Under the pieces are notes generated by a model. It was not told the origin of the DNA and did no database searches. It was given only the letters and a program-made list of their open reading frames with translations. DNA of 64,000 nucleotides from JALHMI01 sp964598535 (lineage in GTDB: Bacteria; Planctomycetota; Planctomycetia; Pirellulales; PALSA-1355): assembly GCA_964598535.1 (NCBI GenBank), contig CAZRCI010000009.1, positions 91,287 to 155,286 of the forward strand. Reading direction: 5' to 3'. The stretch's first letter is position 1. The number at the start of each line of letters is the position of its first letter. This document shows, in pieces, positions 43,803-53,096 of the stretch. Both the position numbers and the translations under genes were made by a program.

Positions 43803-45281
43803 CTACTTTCCTTTTAGCTTCACCGTAACCGTTTTCAATTCGGTGTAGTGTTCCAGCGCCGCTTCGCCGTTTTCACGTCCATTGCCGGACATCTTGAAAC
43901 CGCCGAAAGGCGTGGTCGTATCAACCACGTGATAGCAGTTTACCCACACGGTTCCGGCTTTCACGTGCTTTGCATATAGATGCGCTTTGTCGATATCCTG
44001 GGTCCAAATCGCCGCGGCTAACCCGTAGTGGGTTTGGTTGGCGCGCTCGATGACTTCGTTCACATCGCGAAACGGCAGCACGCTGACGACCGGTCCAAAG
44101 ATCTCATCCCGCGCGATGTCCATCTCGTCGGAGACTCCATCGAAAATAGTCGGTTCGACGAAGAAGCCTTGCTCGCCGCGTCGCTGTCCGCCCGTCACCA
44201 GGCGAGCTCCCTGTTGCTTGCCGAGGGCCACGTAGCCCAGGATTTTGTCCAACTGCTCCTGAGAGACCTGGGGCCCTTGCTCCGTCCGCGGATCGAGCGG
44301 ATCGCCCAGCCGCCGGCCCTCCGCCTTGTCGGCCAGTCGCTCGACGAACTCGCGATGAATTTTTTCTTCGACAAACAAGCGGCTACCCGCGGTGCAGCAC
44401 TGCCCGCCATGAAAGTAGATCGCGTGAAACGCGCCGGCCACGGCCTCGTCCAGATCGGCATCGGCAAAGACGACGTTCGGGCTTTTTCCGCCCAGCTCAC
44501 AGGTAACGCGTTTCAAGGTGTCCGCGGCCGACTTTTGAATGATCTTCGCGGTATCCACGTGGCCGGTGAAGGCGATCTTATCGACGCCTGGATGCGCGAC
44601 CAGCGCCGCGCCCGCCGTTTCTCCCAGCCCGTTGATCAGGTTGATCACGCCCGGTGGAAAGCCGGCCTCGATGGCCAACTCGCCCATCCGCAGCGCCGAG
44701 AGGGGCGTCTGTTCGGCCGGCTTCATGACGATCGTATTGCCGCAAGCCAGGGCCGGCCCCCATTTCCAGGCCAGCATCAGCAGCGGAAAATTCCAGGGAA
44801 TAATCTGCCCCACGACCCCCACCGGTTGACGCAAGGTATATGAGAGGAAACTACCGCGCATCGGTACCGTGCGCCCTTCAATCTTGTCTGCCCAACCGGC
44901 GTAATATCGCAAGGTGGCGGCCACGCCGGCCATATCGCCCAACGAGTCGTTAATCGTCTTGCCAGAGTTGAGCGATTCGAGCGCGGCCAGTTCCTGCGAG
45001 TTGGCTTCCACAAGGTCGGCAAGCTTGAACAGCAGCCGGCCTCGCTCCACCGCGTCGAGCGTACTCCAGGGACCGCTCTCCAACGCTCGTCGGGCGGCTT
45101 TTACCGCGCGATCGATATCCGCCGCGCCCCCGGCGGCGACCTCGCTGATGACCTCTCCAGTCGCCGGATTGATCGCGGTCAATCGCTCACCGCCGGCGGC
45201 ATCGACCCACTGATTGTCAATCAAGAGCTTGGTTTGGCGAATCGTCGTCTTGGGACGGGGGGAAATGGTCGTCGTGCTCAT
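43803..45281 (-). CDS. NAD(P)+-dependent aldehyde dehydrogenase
   Basis: 492 residues, the usual ALDH length. Cofactor domain IIPWNFPLLML (160-170) and IAFTGHVDTAK; catalytic Glu262 in CELGGKSPN; nucleophile Cys296 in GGQCCTAGSR; EIFGPVVSV and a C-terminal TPFGGFKMSGNGRENG. It groups by eye with the ALDH1/ALDH2-like broad aldehyde oxidisers. In this sugar district it might oxidise lactaldehyde from deoxy-sugar breakdown, but that is inference. It is convergent with the isomerase-like gene, only 12 bp apart at the 3' ends. A regulatory partner was not seen. Confidence 0.93.
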   Translation of the reverse strand: MSTTTISPRPKTTIRQTKLLIDNQWVDAAGGERLTAINPATGEVISEVAAGGAADIDRAVKAARRALESGPWSTLDAVERGRLLFKLADLVEANSQELAALESLNSGKTINDSLGDMAGVAATLRYYAGWADKIEGRTVPMRGSFLSYTLRQPVGVVGQIIPWNFPLLMLAWKWGPALACGNTIVMKPAEQTPLSALRMGELAIEAGFPPGVINLINGLGETAGAALVAHPGVDKIAFTGHVDTAKIIQKSAADTLKRVTCELGGKSPNVVFADADLDEAVAGAFHAIYFHGGQCCTAGSRLFVEEKIHREFVERLADKAEGRRLGDPLDPRTEQGPQVSQEQLDKILGYVALGKQQGARLVTGGQRRGEQGFFVEPTIFDGVSDEMDIARDEIFGPVVSVLPFRDVNEVIERANQTHYGLAAAIWTQDIDKAHLYAKHVKAGTVWVNCYHVVDTTTPFGGFKMSGNGRENGEAALEHYTELKTVTVKLKGK

Positions 45282-45454
45282 CGGATAGATCCTTTTCGCC
45301 GGCCGCGGCAGGGGAGGATTTGCGAATCGTCAGTGTGCGTGGTTGAAATCGGGTCACGCGCTCGTTATATCTGAGCGAATATCACGAACTAGTCAAGCCT
45401 CGGACATCTCCACACCAGTATCCAATTCACCAGCGCTACGCCATCGGAGCACCC

Positions 45455-46345
45455 ATGAAATCGCATACCATGACCTCACTCGCGAAAATCAACCGCACGC
45501 GGTCGCTCGTCGGCTATATGTTTCTGTTCCTGCTGCTGATTGGAGGGTTGTCTCGCGCGGCCGCGGCTGAAAAGACGCTGTTGGCCTCGGACCTCAACAA
45601 CCCCGAGTCCGCGGTCGCCGGCGAGGACGGCCGGATCTACGTCACGATCACGGGCAAGCCCAACGTGGACGATGGCCAGGTCGTGGTCATCGACGGCGGC
45701 GCCGTGCGCGTGATTGCCGAGGGCCTCAGCGATCCGCGCGGCATCGACCGCAAGGGAGATGATCTCTATGTGGCCGACCTGACCAAGGTCTGGCGAATCG
45801 ACGCCGCGGGCAGCGCCACGGTGCTGGCCGACACCGACGCGTTTCCGGTAAAGCCCCGATTTCTGAACGACATCGAAATCGCCCCCAACGGCGACGTGTA
45901 CGTCTCAGACTCCGGAACCTTCACGGGCAACGGCGTCATCTTCCGCATCACGCCGGACCAAAAAGTCTCGGTCGTGGCCGACACTCGCACCGCGCCCGCA
46001 TTCAAAGGGCCGAACGGCCTCTTGGTCGATGGCGACGAGCATTTACTGCTGGCCGACGTCGCCAGCGGAAAACTTTTTCGAGTCCGCATTGCCGATGGGT
46101 CCGCGACCGAGATCGCCTCGGGGCTGGGCGGCGCCGACGGTGTTGTCCGCGACTCCCAGGGCCGCGTTTATGTTGGCGACGTGCGCGGCGGCCGCGTGTT
46201 TCGCATCGACGCCGATGGAGCCGAGCCGAAACTGATTGCCGATGGCTTCAAGTCGGCGGCCGACATTGCGATCGATGCCCAGGGAAAGATCCTGGTGCCC
46301 GATTCGAGGGCCGGAACGCTCACGGCCGTGGAAATCAACGATTGA
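45455..46345 (+). CDS. Secreted SMP-30/gluconolactonase-like beta-propeller
   Basis: 296 residues from ATG at 45455 (a Met five codons in is also possible). The long N-terminus ends in a hydrophobic export segment with cleavage near AAAA-EK, residue 38. Six-bladed propeller repeats follow: EDGRIYVTITG, GDDLYVADLTKVWRI, LNDIEIAPNGDVYVSDSGTF, NGLLVDGDEHLLLADVASG, DGVVRDSQGRVYVGDVRGG, AADIAIDAQGKILVPDS. NDIEIAPNGDVYVSDSG resembles the metal-binding strands of SMP-30-like lactonases. Lactone hydrolysis is possible, but many planctomycete members have no known substrate. Single gene between divergent and convergent neighbours. Confidence 0.8.
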   Translation: MKSHTMTSLAKINRTRSLVGYMFLFLLLIGGLSRAAAAEKTLLASDLNNPESAVAGEDGRIYVTITGKPNVDDGQVVVIDGGAVRVIAEGLSDPRGIDRKGDDLYVADLTKVWRIDAAGSATVLADTDAFPVKPRFLNDIEIAPNGDVYVSDSGTFTGNGVIFRITPDQKVSVVADTRTAPAFKGPNGLLVDGDEHLLLADVASGKLFRVRIADGSATEIASGLGGADGVVRDSQGRVYVGDVRGGRVFRIDADGAEPKLIADGFKSAADIAIDAQGKILVPDSRAGTLTAVEIND

Positions 46346-46506
46346 TTTTGCGATCTGAGGAGCCGCGCGGCCGTTTTTCGTGCCGCCTTCTTGAGGTCGT
46401 GATAGGTCGAGATTGCGGACTTGCCGAATGGGGCGAGCTGCGCGCCGCCTCTTTGGGGCCTCGGCCGCATCGCGGTCTTCGGAGAACCTGCCGCACCAAC
46501 GAAACG

Positions 46507-47883
46507 TCACGCGCCGACGCTTGCCTGCCGTTCGCGCTTTGCCGCCAGCAGCGAAGCCGCAACGAGCAGGCCCGCGATGCCGATATAAATCACCGCGGTC
46601 GATGAGAGCGTCTGGTTCATGGTGTAGCCCCGGTCGACGACAGCCCCGAAGGCCGTGGCACCAACGCCGGCTCCGATCCAGCCGATCATGTTGGTAAAGC
46701 CGACGGCTTTGCCGCGGCTCTCGGCCGGCACCACGTCATAGAGCGAAGCCCAGATGTTCGAGTCGTAAATGCCTTTCGCAAATCCGAAGCAGGTCATCGC
46801 GATAAGCACGGTGTTCAGCTCCGGAGTAACGCCAACCCAATAAATGAACGGCGCTCCGGCCACGAGTCCCATCGCTTGCACCAGGCTGCGGCCACCGGCC
46901 CGGCGCTGTCCCAATTGGTCGGCAAGCAAACCGCCCACGATCGCTCCCACCATGCTGGCCGCCTGCATATAGATCGTCGCCGCGAATCCTGCCGCCGCCA
47001 GGTCCAGCTTGTAGACCTCACGCAGGAAGGTGGGCATCCAGGTAATGAACACGAACGCCACGAAATTCGCTCCGCAGAACGCGAGCACCAGCAACAGCGC
47101 CGGCGGGTTGAACAACAGCTCTTTGCCGAATTTCAAAACGTCGACAAACGTTGCCAAGGCTCCGGCAGCGAAGCCGCGTTGGACTTCACTCGACGTGCCA
47201 ATCGTCGGGTGAATCGTGTCGGGTTCGTGCCCGTCCAGCTCTCCCGATTCGAGCCGCTCGGCTTCGTTGCGTTCCGGTTCGCGAATGAAGCACGCCAGCA
47301 TCAGCCCCAAGAGCACCCCCGCCACCCCCAACACCACAAAGGGCCACCGCCAATCGCCCGTCGCCACGGTCATCCAGCCGGCGAACCAGGCTCCGCCCAC
47401 CGTTCCGGCATACACGCTCGTTTGATGCAGGCTCATCGCCCGGCTACGAGTGCGTTTCGAGTGATAGTCGCTAACGAGCGACATCGACGCCGGAAAGTAG
47501 AATGTCTCTCCAAGTCCTTCGGCCCCGCGCACGAGAACAAAATGCCACAGCCGACTACAGAGGGCCGTAAACCCCGTGACGATGCTCCAGGCATACAGCC
47601 CGCCCAGAATCAGCAGCTTCCGCGACGTGCGGTCGCCGACTCCGCCGGCCAAGGGCGCGCTCAGCGCGTAAACCCACATGAACGCCGACGCGATCAACCC
47701 CTGCTCGGTCTTCGAGAACTGAAACTCCTCGCCCAGCACCGGCAGCACCGCGGCGATCGCTTGACGGTCCGCATAATTGAAAAAGCACACGAACCAGAGC
47801 ATTCCGACGACAGCCCACGGATACCAGCCGCGCGCCGCCGCTTGACCGCGGGAAGCCTGAGACGAGGAATCTGACCGCTGCAT
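46507..47883 (-). CDS. MFS transporter (sugar-acid/organic-anion type)
   Basis: 458 residues with 12 hydrophobic segments. N-terminal WFVCFFNYADRQAIAAVLP and the GVGDRTSRKLLI loop after helix 2 are typical of the anion:cation symporter and spinster-like MFS groups. A long, charged central loop (about 215-255) separates the halves. VGGLLADQLGQRRAGGRS is the equivalent loop in the second half. Expected to import a carbohydrate acid or related anion using the proton or sodium gradient. Its neighbours are an esterase and SMP-30-like propellers, so sugar lactones or acids are sensible substrates, unproven. It follows the esterase gene on the same strand with a gap of about 258 bp. Confidence 0.88.
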   Translation of the reverse strand: MQRSDSSSQASRGQAAARGWYPWAVVGMLWFVCFFNYADRQAIAAVLPVLGEEFQFSKTEQGLIASAFMWVYALSAPLAGGVGDRTSRKLLILGGLYAWSIVTGFTALCSRLWHFVLVRGAEGLGETFYFPASMSLVSDYHSKRTRSRAMSLHQTSVYAGTVGGAWFAGWMTVATGDWRWPFVVLGVAGVLLGLMLACFIREPERNEAERLESGELDGHEPDTIHPTIGTSSEVQRGFAAGALATFVDVLKFGKELLFNPPALLLVLAFCGANFVAFVFITWMPTFLREVYKLDLAAAGFAATIYMQAASMVGAIVGGLLADQLGQRRAGGRSLVQAMGLVAGAPFIYWVGVTPELNTVLIAMTCFGFAKGIYDSNIWASLYDVVPAESRGKAVGFTNMIGWIGAGVGATAFGAVVDRGYTMNQTLSSTAVIYIGIAGLLVAASLLAAKRERQASVGA

Positions 47884-48141
47884 GAAGAAACCTTGGCGCT
47901 GAGAAAGGCGAGCGAAGAGGAAGCCGGAGGAGCGAGAGTAGGCTCCAAGCCTAATGCGAATCTAACAGCCTCGCAAGGGGGCATACACCGCTCGCGCCGC
48001 ATGGCAACCTCCGGGAAAGCCGCTCATTTTTTTGCCGGAACACATGCCTATAGCAGGAGAAGTCAGCCCCTCAAAAATGCGACGGGGCATTTGCCTACGG
48101 ACGTTGCAGCCCTGCCCAGCTCTTGACGAGCGACTTCGCCT

Positions 48142-49038
48142 CTACTTCGGCGCAGCGGAGTTGCTTTTCGCTTCTACCACGTCCTTCCACAGCCAACGGA
48201 GCGATTCCGGCAGGATCGCACCGCCATGCTTGCCGTTATGCCCGCCATGCCCGAATTCGAACACATAGTCATAACCGGCAAACTTCAGCGCCGCGGCCAT
48301 TTGCTGGTTCGCCAGCGGCCAATTGCCATGAACGTTGTCCAGGTCCTCGTCGCCCTCTTGAAGAAAGACGCGAATTGGCTTCCGCTCCGTCTTGCGAATC
48401 AACGCCGGGTAAACGTGCCCGCCACGAATATTCGTAAAGCTTCCGACGTGGCTCAACACCTTGCGAAACAAGTCCGGTCGCTCCCAGGCCACGGTCCAAG
48501 CGCAGATGCCGCCGGAACTAATCCCGCAGATCGCTCGCTCTTCCGGCTTGTCGCTCAGCTTATAGCCCTTGGCCACTTCGGGCAAAATTTCCTTTTCCAG
48601 AAACGTCGCATACTGCGGGCTCAGCGAATCGTACTCGAAGCTGCGGTTCTCGCGGGCCGCGGCGCCTTCGACCGCCGCGGAAATCTTGCCCGGGTTGATA
48701 AACACGCCGATCGTTACCGGCATCTCTCCTTTATGGATCAGATTGTCGAACACCGTCGGAACCCGAAAATCGCGATCTCTGTCGACGTACCACTGGCCAT
48801 CCTGAAACACCATCACGCAGGTCGGCTCCTCCGACTTGTACTGAGCGGGAACATAAATCCAATAGTCGCGCTCGGTACCGGGAAAGGCTCCTTTGCTCGT
48901 GAACGAATGCTTCGTCACCGTGCCCTCGGGCACGCCCGGTTGAGGCTTGGAGTCGGGGCCAAGCTCATACACGTCATGCGCAAGAGCCACGGGCGTGAGC
49001 GCCAGCAGGATCGCCAAGGCGACAAAAGTGCGAAACAT
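48142..49038 (-). CDS. Secreted esterase of the Fes/CE1-like alpha/beta-hydrolase type
   Basis: 298 residues from ATG at 49038, which begins the signal peptide MFRTFVALAILLALTPVALA; an earlier Met adds 13 residues. The fold is that of enterochelin-esterase/acetyl-xylan-esterase-like hydrolases: RDYWIYVPAQYKSEEPTCVM followed by FQDGQWYVD, the nucleophile in GISSGGICAW, GDEDLDNVHGNW, and a catalytic His candidate in FGHGGHNGKHGG. It is expected to hydrolyse an ester on a carbohydrate or related molecule outside the cytoplasm. It starts 72 bp downstream of the SMP-30-like gene on the same strand, so the two probably form an operon. Confidence 0.85.
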   Translation of the reverse strand: MFRTFVALAILLALTPVALAHDVYELGPDSKPQPGVPEGTVTKHSFTSKGAFPGTERDYWIYVPAQYKSEEPTCVMVFQDGQWYVDRDRDFRVPTVFDNLIHKGEMPVTIGVFINPGKISAAVEGAAARENRSFEYDSLSPQYATFLEKEILPEVAKGYKLSDKPEERAICGISSGGICAWTVAWERPDLFRKVLSHVGSFTNIRGGHVYPALIRKTERKPIRVFLQEGDEDLDNVHGNWPLANQQMAAALKFAGYDYVFEFGHGGHNGKHGGAILPESLRWLWKDVVEAKSNSAAPK

Positions 49039-49110
49039 AGCTCGGGCCTTTGCAGTGAAGAAAATTTGCGGTCTCACTTCGGCGAAACGCCGAATCGGAG
49101 GCCCTGGCGA

Positions 49111-50058
49111 CTACTTCGAGCGAGGAAGAATGTCGAGCCCCGGCACCCTCAGATCGAGCCGGAACACGCCGCCACCGCCAGCTTCGGCGCCAAGGCCGCC
49201 GGTGACGAACAGTTGCTCGCGGTTCGGTCCGCCAAAGGCGACGTTGCTGGTCGTCACGTTACCGCCGCCGTAACGCCGAATCAGCTTTCCGCGGGGATCG
49301 AGCACCTGTACTTGCTTCATTCCATAGTGCGCGACGTACAGATTGCCCTCGGCGTCGAGACACATGCCGTCCGGTTGATTGTCGATCTGACCGGCCGCAG
49401 TGTCCTTAGTCGGCAAATCGGCGAAAACCTTCCGCACGCCAAGTTTGCCGGGCGAAAGCACCTCGTAGGCCAGCACGCGGTTCTTCTTGCTCTCGGCAAG
49501 GTACAGCTTTTTTCCGTCCGGCGCGAGCACGATGCCATTTGGAAATGCCAAGCCGCTATCGATCAGATGCGTTTTGCCAGCGCTATCGACATAGTGCACC
49601 GTGCCGATCGGCTCCACGTCGCTCGAACCTCCCGGATCGCTGAAGTAGAACCCGCCGTTTGGAGTGTCGAGCGTAAGATCGTTCGGACCGCGAAGCGGCG
49701 CACCGTCGCACGAACTAGAAGCGTGAGGCAGCGGCTTTCCGTCGGCCGATAAGTGCAGCACCGCGTGCTGGCTGGCGTCGCAAACCAGATGCGTTCCATC
49801 GGCCAGAATTTTATGCCCGTTGGGAGCGCCCGTCTCGGCCCAGACTTTATTCTCTCCGTCGAGTGCAAACTGAACGATCACTTTGCCGTGCGAGATGTAA
49901 CCACGACCGTCGGCGTCGAACACGACGCCTTCGCAATAGTTGTCGACCTCAAAGAGCTTCACGGGCGGCACCCGCTCGGCGATCGGGAGCTCATCCGCCG
50001 CAGCTCGGGCGTCCAGCACGTGGCATCCCAGCACGAGCATCAAAAACAGGGGGGGCAT
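49111..50058 (-). CDS. Secreted SMP-30/gluconolactonase-like protein
   Basis: 315 residues from ATG at 50058, placing a hydrophobic signal (MPPLFLMLVLGCHVLDARAA) at the start; a longer frame upstream is open but adds an unlikely 37-residue extension. SMP-30-like blades: EGVVFDADGRGYISHG, APLRGPNDLTLDTPNGG, FYFSDPGGSSD, LAFPNGIVLAPDGKKLYLAES, DNQPDGMCLDAEGNLYVAHYG and NVAFGGPNREQLFVTGG. The Glu near the start, the RGPNDL Asn and the PDG Asp match the metal-site pattern of gluconolactonases better than the other copy at 45455. Lactone hydrolysis feeding sugar-acid uptake by the nearby MFS protein is a reasonable idea. First gene of a probable unit with the esterase. Confidence 0.85.
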   Translation of the reverse strand: MPPLFLMLVLGCHVLDARAAADELPIAERVPPVKLFEVDNYCEGVVFDADGRGYISHGKVIVQFALDGENKVWAETGAPNGHKILADGTHLVCDASQHAVLHLSADGKPLPHASSSCDGAPLRGPNDLTLDTPNGGFYFSDPGGSSDVEPIGTVHYVDSAGKTHLIDSGLAFPNGIVLAPDGKKLYLAESKKNRVLAYEVLSPGKLGVRKVFADLPTKDTAAGQIDNQPDGMCLDAEGNLYVAHYGMKQVQVLDPRGKLIRRYGGGNVTTSNVAFGGPNREQLFVTGGLGAEAGGGGVFRLDLRVPGLDILPRSK

Positions 50059-50454
50059 GGGCCGCGAAGGTAATGTTTCACGCACGCCGGCAACTCCTGA
50101 TGCAAGTGGGGCAATTGGCTGACGAACGCCACGCTGGCATCCTTCAACCGCCTGCGAGTGCTCTACCACAACTCAAAGCTTGGATGCCACGTTAGGATCT
50201 AGAATGTCAGCAACCCAACTTCGCAGCGTTGACAATGCACTAGGCTAACCGCTCCGGAATGCCCTCGCAAGCATGGCGATCCGCTCAGAACCGCTTGAAA
50301 AGGGCCGGCAAATCATCCGCAAAATCACCCGCGAACCAAGCCCCCCGGCACCTGCGTAGCATACTATTGAAGCGTGGCGGTTGGCCTGTCCGAACGTCGG
50401 GCCAGGAGGATAAAATTCGCGGCCAGCAGTTCGGGTTTCTCGGAAGCACGTGGA

Positions 50455-51207
50455 ATGCGGTTACTCACCTACAACATTCACAAGGGAATCGGCGGCCGTG
50501 ATCGGCGGTACAATCTGAATCGCGTCATCGATGTGATCGAAGCCGAGAATCCCGACCTGATCTGCTTGCAAGAAGTCGACAACAAATGCCGTCGCTCGCG
50601 TTTTCACGACCAATGCGAATTGCTGGCCCAGCACTTCAACTCGGTTGCTCGGCTCCGCCAAACGACCGTGCGATTAAGGACCGGCAGCTACGGCAACATA
50701 ATTCTCTCCCGCTGGCCGATGTACGCTTGCCACCAGATTTCATTGCGCATGCCGGGCAAGAAATCCCGCGGCGCGCAGTTGGCAATCGTCGAGACGCCGG
50801 AAGGCCCCCTGCACCTGGTGCACTGGCACCTGGGGCTGGCCGAGAAGGAACGCCACTGGCAGGTCGATCACCTGCTCAACCACCACCTGTTTCGCCAGGC
50901 GGGCGACTTGCCCGTGCTCGTCGCTGGCGATTGCAACGACTGGCGCAATACGCTTGGAGCGGGCCCTTTTGCGCGGCACGATTTCGTCCAGATCACCGCG
51001 CCCATTTCACGCTTCCGTTCGTTCCCGGCGTACTTCCCAATGGGCTCGTTGGATAAGGCCTTCTATCGTGGCAGCGTCCTCGTGAAACAAGCCCGCGTCG
51101 TGCGAACTCCGCTAACCAAGGTCGCCAGCGATCACTTGCCGCTGGTGGTGGATTTCCACCTTTCCGAAGATCGTTTTACGAGCGACGAGCATGCGGGGGG
51201 CGATTGA
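50455..51207 (+). CDS. Endonuclease/exonuclease/phosphatase (EEP) family protein
   Basis: 250 residues from ATG at 50455, which begins directly with the family motif MRLLTYNIHKGIGG; an open extension upstream is ignored. The DNase I-like/EEP signature continues: DLICLQEVDN (Glu metal ligand), SYGNIILSRWPM, VHWHLGLAEKER, VLVAGDCNDW (Asp and Asn of the GDxN motif) and the terminal SDHLPLVVDF (catalytic Asp-His). All expected catalytic positions are present. Substrates in this family range from DNA to phosphoesters and lipids. Members resembling this one are often found near phospholipid enzymes, but no such neighbour is here. Cytoplasmic, no signal peptide. Confidence 0.88.
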   Translation: MRLLTYNIHKGIGGRDRRYNLNRVIDVIEAENPDLICLQEVDNKCRRSRFHDQCELLAQHFNSVARLRQTTVRLRTGSYGNIILSRWPMYACHQISLRMPGKKSRGAQLAIVETPEGPLHLVHWHLGLAEKERHWQVDHLLNHHLFRQAGDLPVLVAGDCNDWRNTLGAGPFARHDFVQITAPISRFRSFPAYFPMGSLDKAFYRGSVLVKQARVVRTPLTKVASDHLPLVVDFHLSEDRFTSDEHAGGD

Positions 51208-51217
51208 TCGTCCCGCT

Positions 51218-51406
51218 CTATTCAGCCAACGCTTCCTTGATCAGTGCGGCCATGTCCACTTCGCCGGTTGAGATGGCGTCGAACAGGCTGTCCCGATTCA
51301 CGCGATCGTCGAAACGATCGAGCCGTTCCATGATCTTCTGAATTGCCTCGGGCGGATACCCGCGGTCGCTGAGCCAGGCTTCGATTTCAGGGCGGTCGTG
51401 AGACAT
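51218..51406 (-). CDS. Small conserved-looking acidic protein, hypothetical
   Basis: 62 residues from ATG at 51406, favoured because GAGG lies about 10 bp upstream; an in-frame start 18 codons earlier is less likely. It is a helical, acidic peptide: PEIEAWLSDRGYPPEAIQKI, then a second amphipathic half (RLDRFDDRVNRDSLFDAI) and an Ala-rich end. The first segment looks like a UBA-like three-helix fold, which is only an impression. Convergent with the EEP-family gene (10 bp between stops). It lies about 35 bp before no other same-strand gene, so it is monocistronic or expressed from upstream oxidoreductase-independent sites. Confidence 0.5.
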   Translation of the reverse strand: MSHDRPEIEAWLSDRGYPPEAIQKIMERLDRFDDRVNRDSLFDAISTGEVDMAALIKEALAE

Positions 51407-51624
51407 AGCGTCGAACCTCGTGGTCGGCTGTTCCGGAAAACCTTGCGCCGCGGGCATCAATCTCCCGCGTTACTGGATTCTACGCCCTGCGAATTTGAGC
51501 TGCAATTTTCGCGCGGCCGACCGGCCGGATACAGCCTGCCAGCGGGCGGCAGATTCGTCAGAAACGGAATTCGCGCCCACGCCCGACCGTTATTGCAAGG
51601 GTCCACCCAGTCTCCAGCAAGCTC

Positions 51625-52860
51625 TCAAAGCACTTCGGCCCCGCGCCCTTGTTGAATGAGCGGAACGTACGTTTCGAGTTCCCTCGCCGTGGCCGGATCG
51701 GTCAGATCGACCGTCGCCCGGCGCTCGGCCGACATATAGGCCGCCATCGTCAGACGAACGATCTCGACACCATAATTCCAGTCCAGCATCGGCGAACGGC
51801 CGGTCGTAAACGCGGCCACCGCGTCCTCATTCTCATCGTTGTAGCCGTAGAGATCGGCTTCGTTGCTATGCACGGCCAGCAGGCCGCGCGTCGACTGTGA
51901 CTTTTCGAGCGCCAACTCGCTATCGGCCGTGCCTTCGGCGGCAACGTCGCCGATGAAGATTTCCAGCGGGGAGCGGAGCGTATTCATCTCAAAGGCATAA
52001 CCCGGGCCAATGCCATCGAGCGCCAGCCGCAGCCCTTGTTTGTCGTACATCCAGGAGACCGTGAATTGGCTCTTCACTTTCGCGCCGGTCTCGGGGTTCT
52101 TGTACGTGACCATGCCCGTGGCAAAATCCTCGGCCGGCGTCTTGTCGTAGTCCACGCCATGACGCTCGAGCAGCTCTTTTTTCCACCGCGGCTGCCCCCA
52201 CTTGAGCAGCGAAAGGTCGGCCATCACGCTCTGCGGCTCGAGAAACGTGGGGCTCTTACCCGGCGGAGTGAGCGCGTACCAGCCGACCGCCAGGCAATGG
52301 CATCCCATGTCGCTCATCACGCCTCCCCCTTGCCGCACGGGATCCCAGAACCAGGGATTGTGCGGACCGGCGTGCTCTTCGCCCGAGCGAGCGAGCACCG
52401 GCGCCCCCATCGCCTGCATGATGGGGGCAAGCTGCGCGCGATGCGCCTGGAGCGACTTCATGTGTAGTTGATTTTCGAAATACGCATGGGGCAGTTTCAC
52501 GCTCTCGACAAGCTCCAGCAGCTTGCGGGCTTCGGCCAGGTTGCGTCCGAGCGGCTTTTCGCAGATCACGCCCTTGAGCTTGGCGCCGGCCTTAACCGCG
52601 TCCACAAGCTCTTCGACCATCGCCACCCGGGCAAAGTTTGGCGCGAAGATGGCGACGACATCCACGTGCGGCGCCATCTCTTTAATGCTGCCGTAAATCG
52701 TTCCTTCGCCGAGACCATTCTCGCGCACATACGCGGCGAGGGCTTCGGGCGGCCGCCGCGAGACGAGTCCCGCCACCTCGACACCACGCACCTGGCGCAG
52801 CGATTTGAGCTGAAACGCCGAAATAAACCCACCGCCTACAATGCCATAACGCAGAGCCAT
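51625..52860 (-). CDS. Gfo/Idh/MocA-family NAD(P)-dependent oxidoreductase
   Basis: 411 residues. N-terminal Rossmann fold with YGIVGGGFISAFQLKSL, a VDVVAIFAPN strand and the EKP motif (VICEKPLGRNLAEA) that supplies the catalytic Lys. The C-terminal domain contains GGGVMSDMGCHCLAVGWYAL, the conserved Asp-xx-His type pair of the substrate site, and a central segment with PAEDFATGMVTYKN. No signal peptide, so cytoplasmic, unlike many Tat-exported planctomycete paralogues. Expected to oxidise or reduce a sugar or inositol-like substrate. It closes the sugar-related district. The upstream gene (MscS channel) is divergent, about 236 bp away. Confidence 0.9.
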   Translation of the reverse strand: MALRYGIVGGGFISAFQLKSLRQVRGVEVAGLVSRRPPEALAAYVRENGLGEGTIYGSIKEMAPHVDVVAIFAPNFARVAMVEELVDAVKAGAKLKGVICEKPLGRNLAEARKLLELVESVKLPHAYFENQLHMKSLQAHRAQLAPIMQAMGAPVLARSGEEHAGPHNPWFWDPVRQGGGVMSDMGCHCLAVGWYALTPPGKSPTFLEPQSVMADLSLLKWGQPRWKKELLERHGVDYDKTPAEDFATGMVTYKNPETGAKVKSQFTVSWMYDKQGLRLALDGIGPGYAFEMNTLRSPLEIFIGDVAAEGTADSELALEKSQSTRGLLAVHSNEADLYGYNDENEDAVAAFTTGRSPMLDWNYGVEIVRLTMAAYMSAERRATVDLTDPATARELETYVPLIQQGRGAEVL

Positions 52861-53096
52861 CGTGACCTCTGGAAAGTTTCAAGTATTCGCGAGCGAATCG
52901 TTGGGCACACCGAGGAAGCTACAATGCGTCCTCGGGGCCCGATTGGCGTCAGACCAGCGGTTAATCTACCAAATCATTTGGTACGTTTGGTATGCCCTCG
53001 GTATCGCGCGGTAGGATCCCAGGGTTGCCTTGGTCCGAATAATGGGCCAGCCACCTCGTTTTGCGAAGATTTCCGCACGTCCTGAGATCGCTCGCC

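Noticed and set aside
48226..49752. 508-residue plus-strand frame opposite the esterase and SMP-30-like genes
   Set aside because: It crosses two real genes on the other strand and has no domain, signal or ribosome site.
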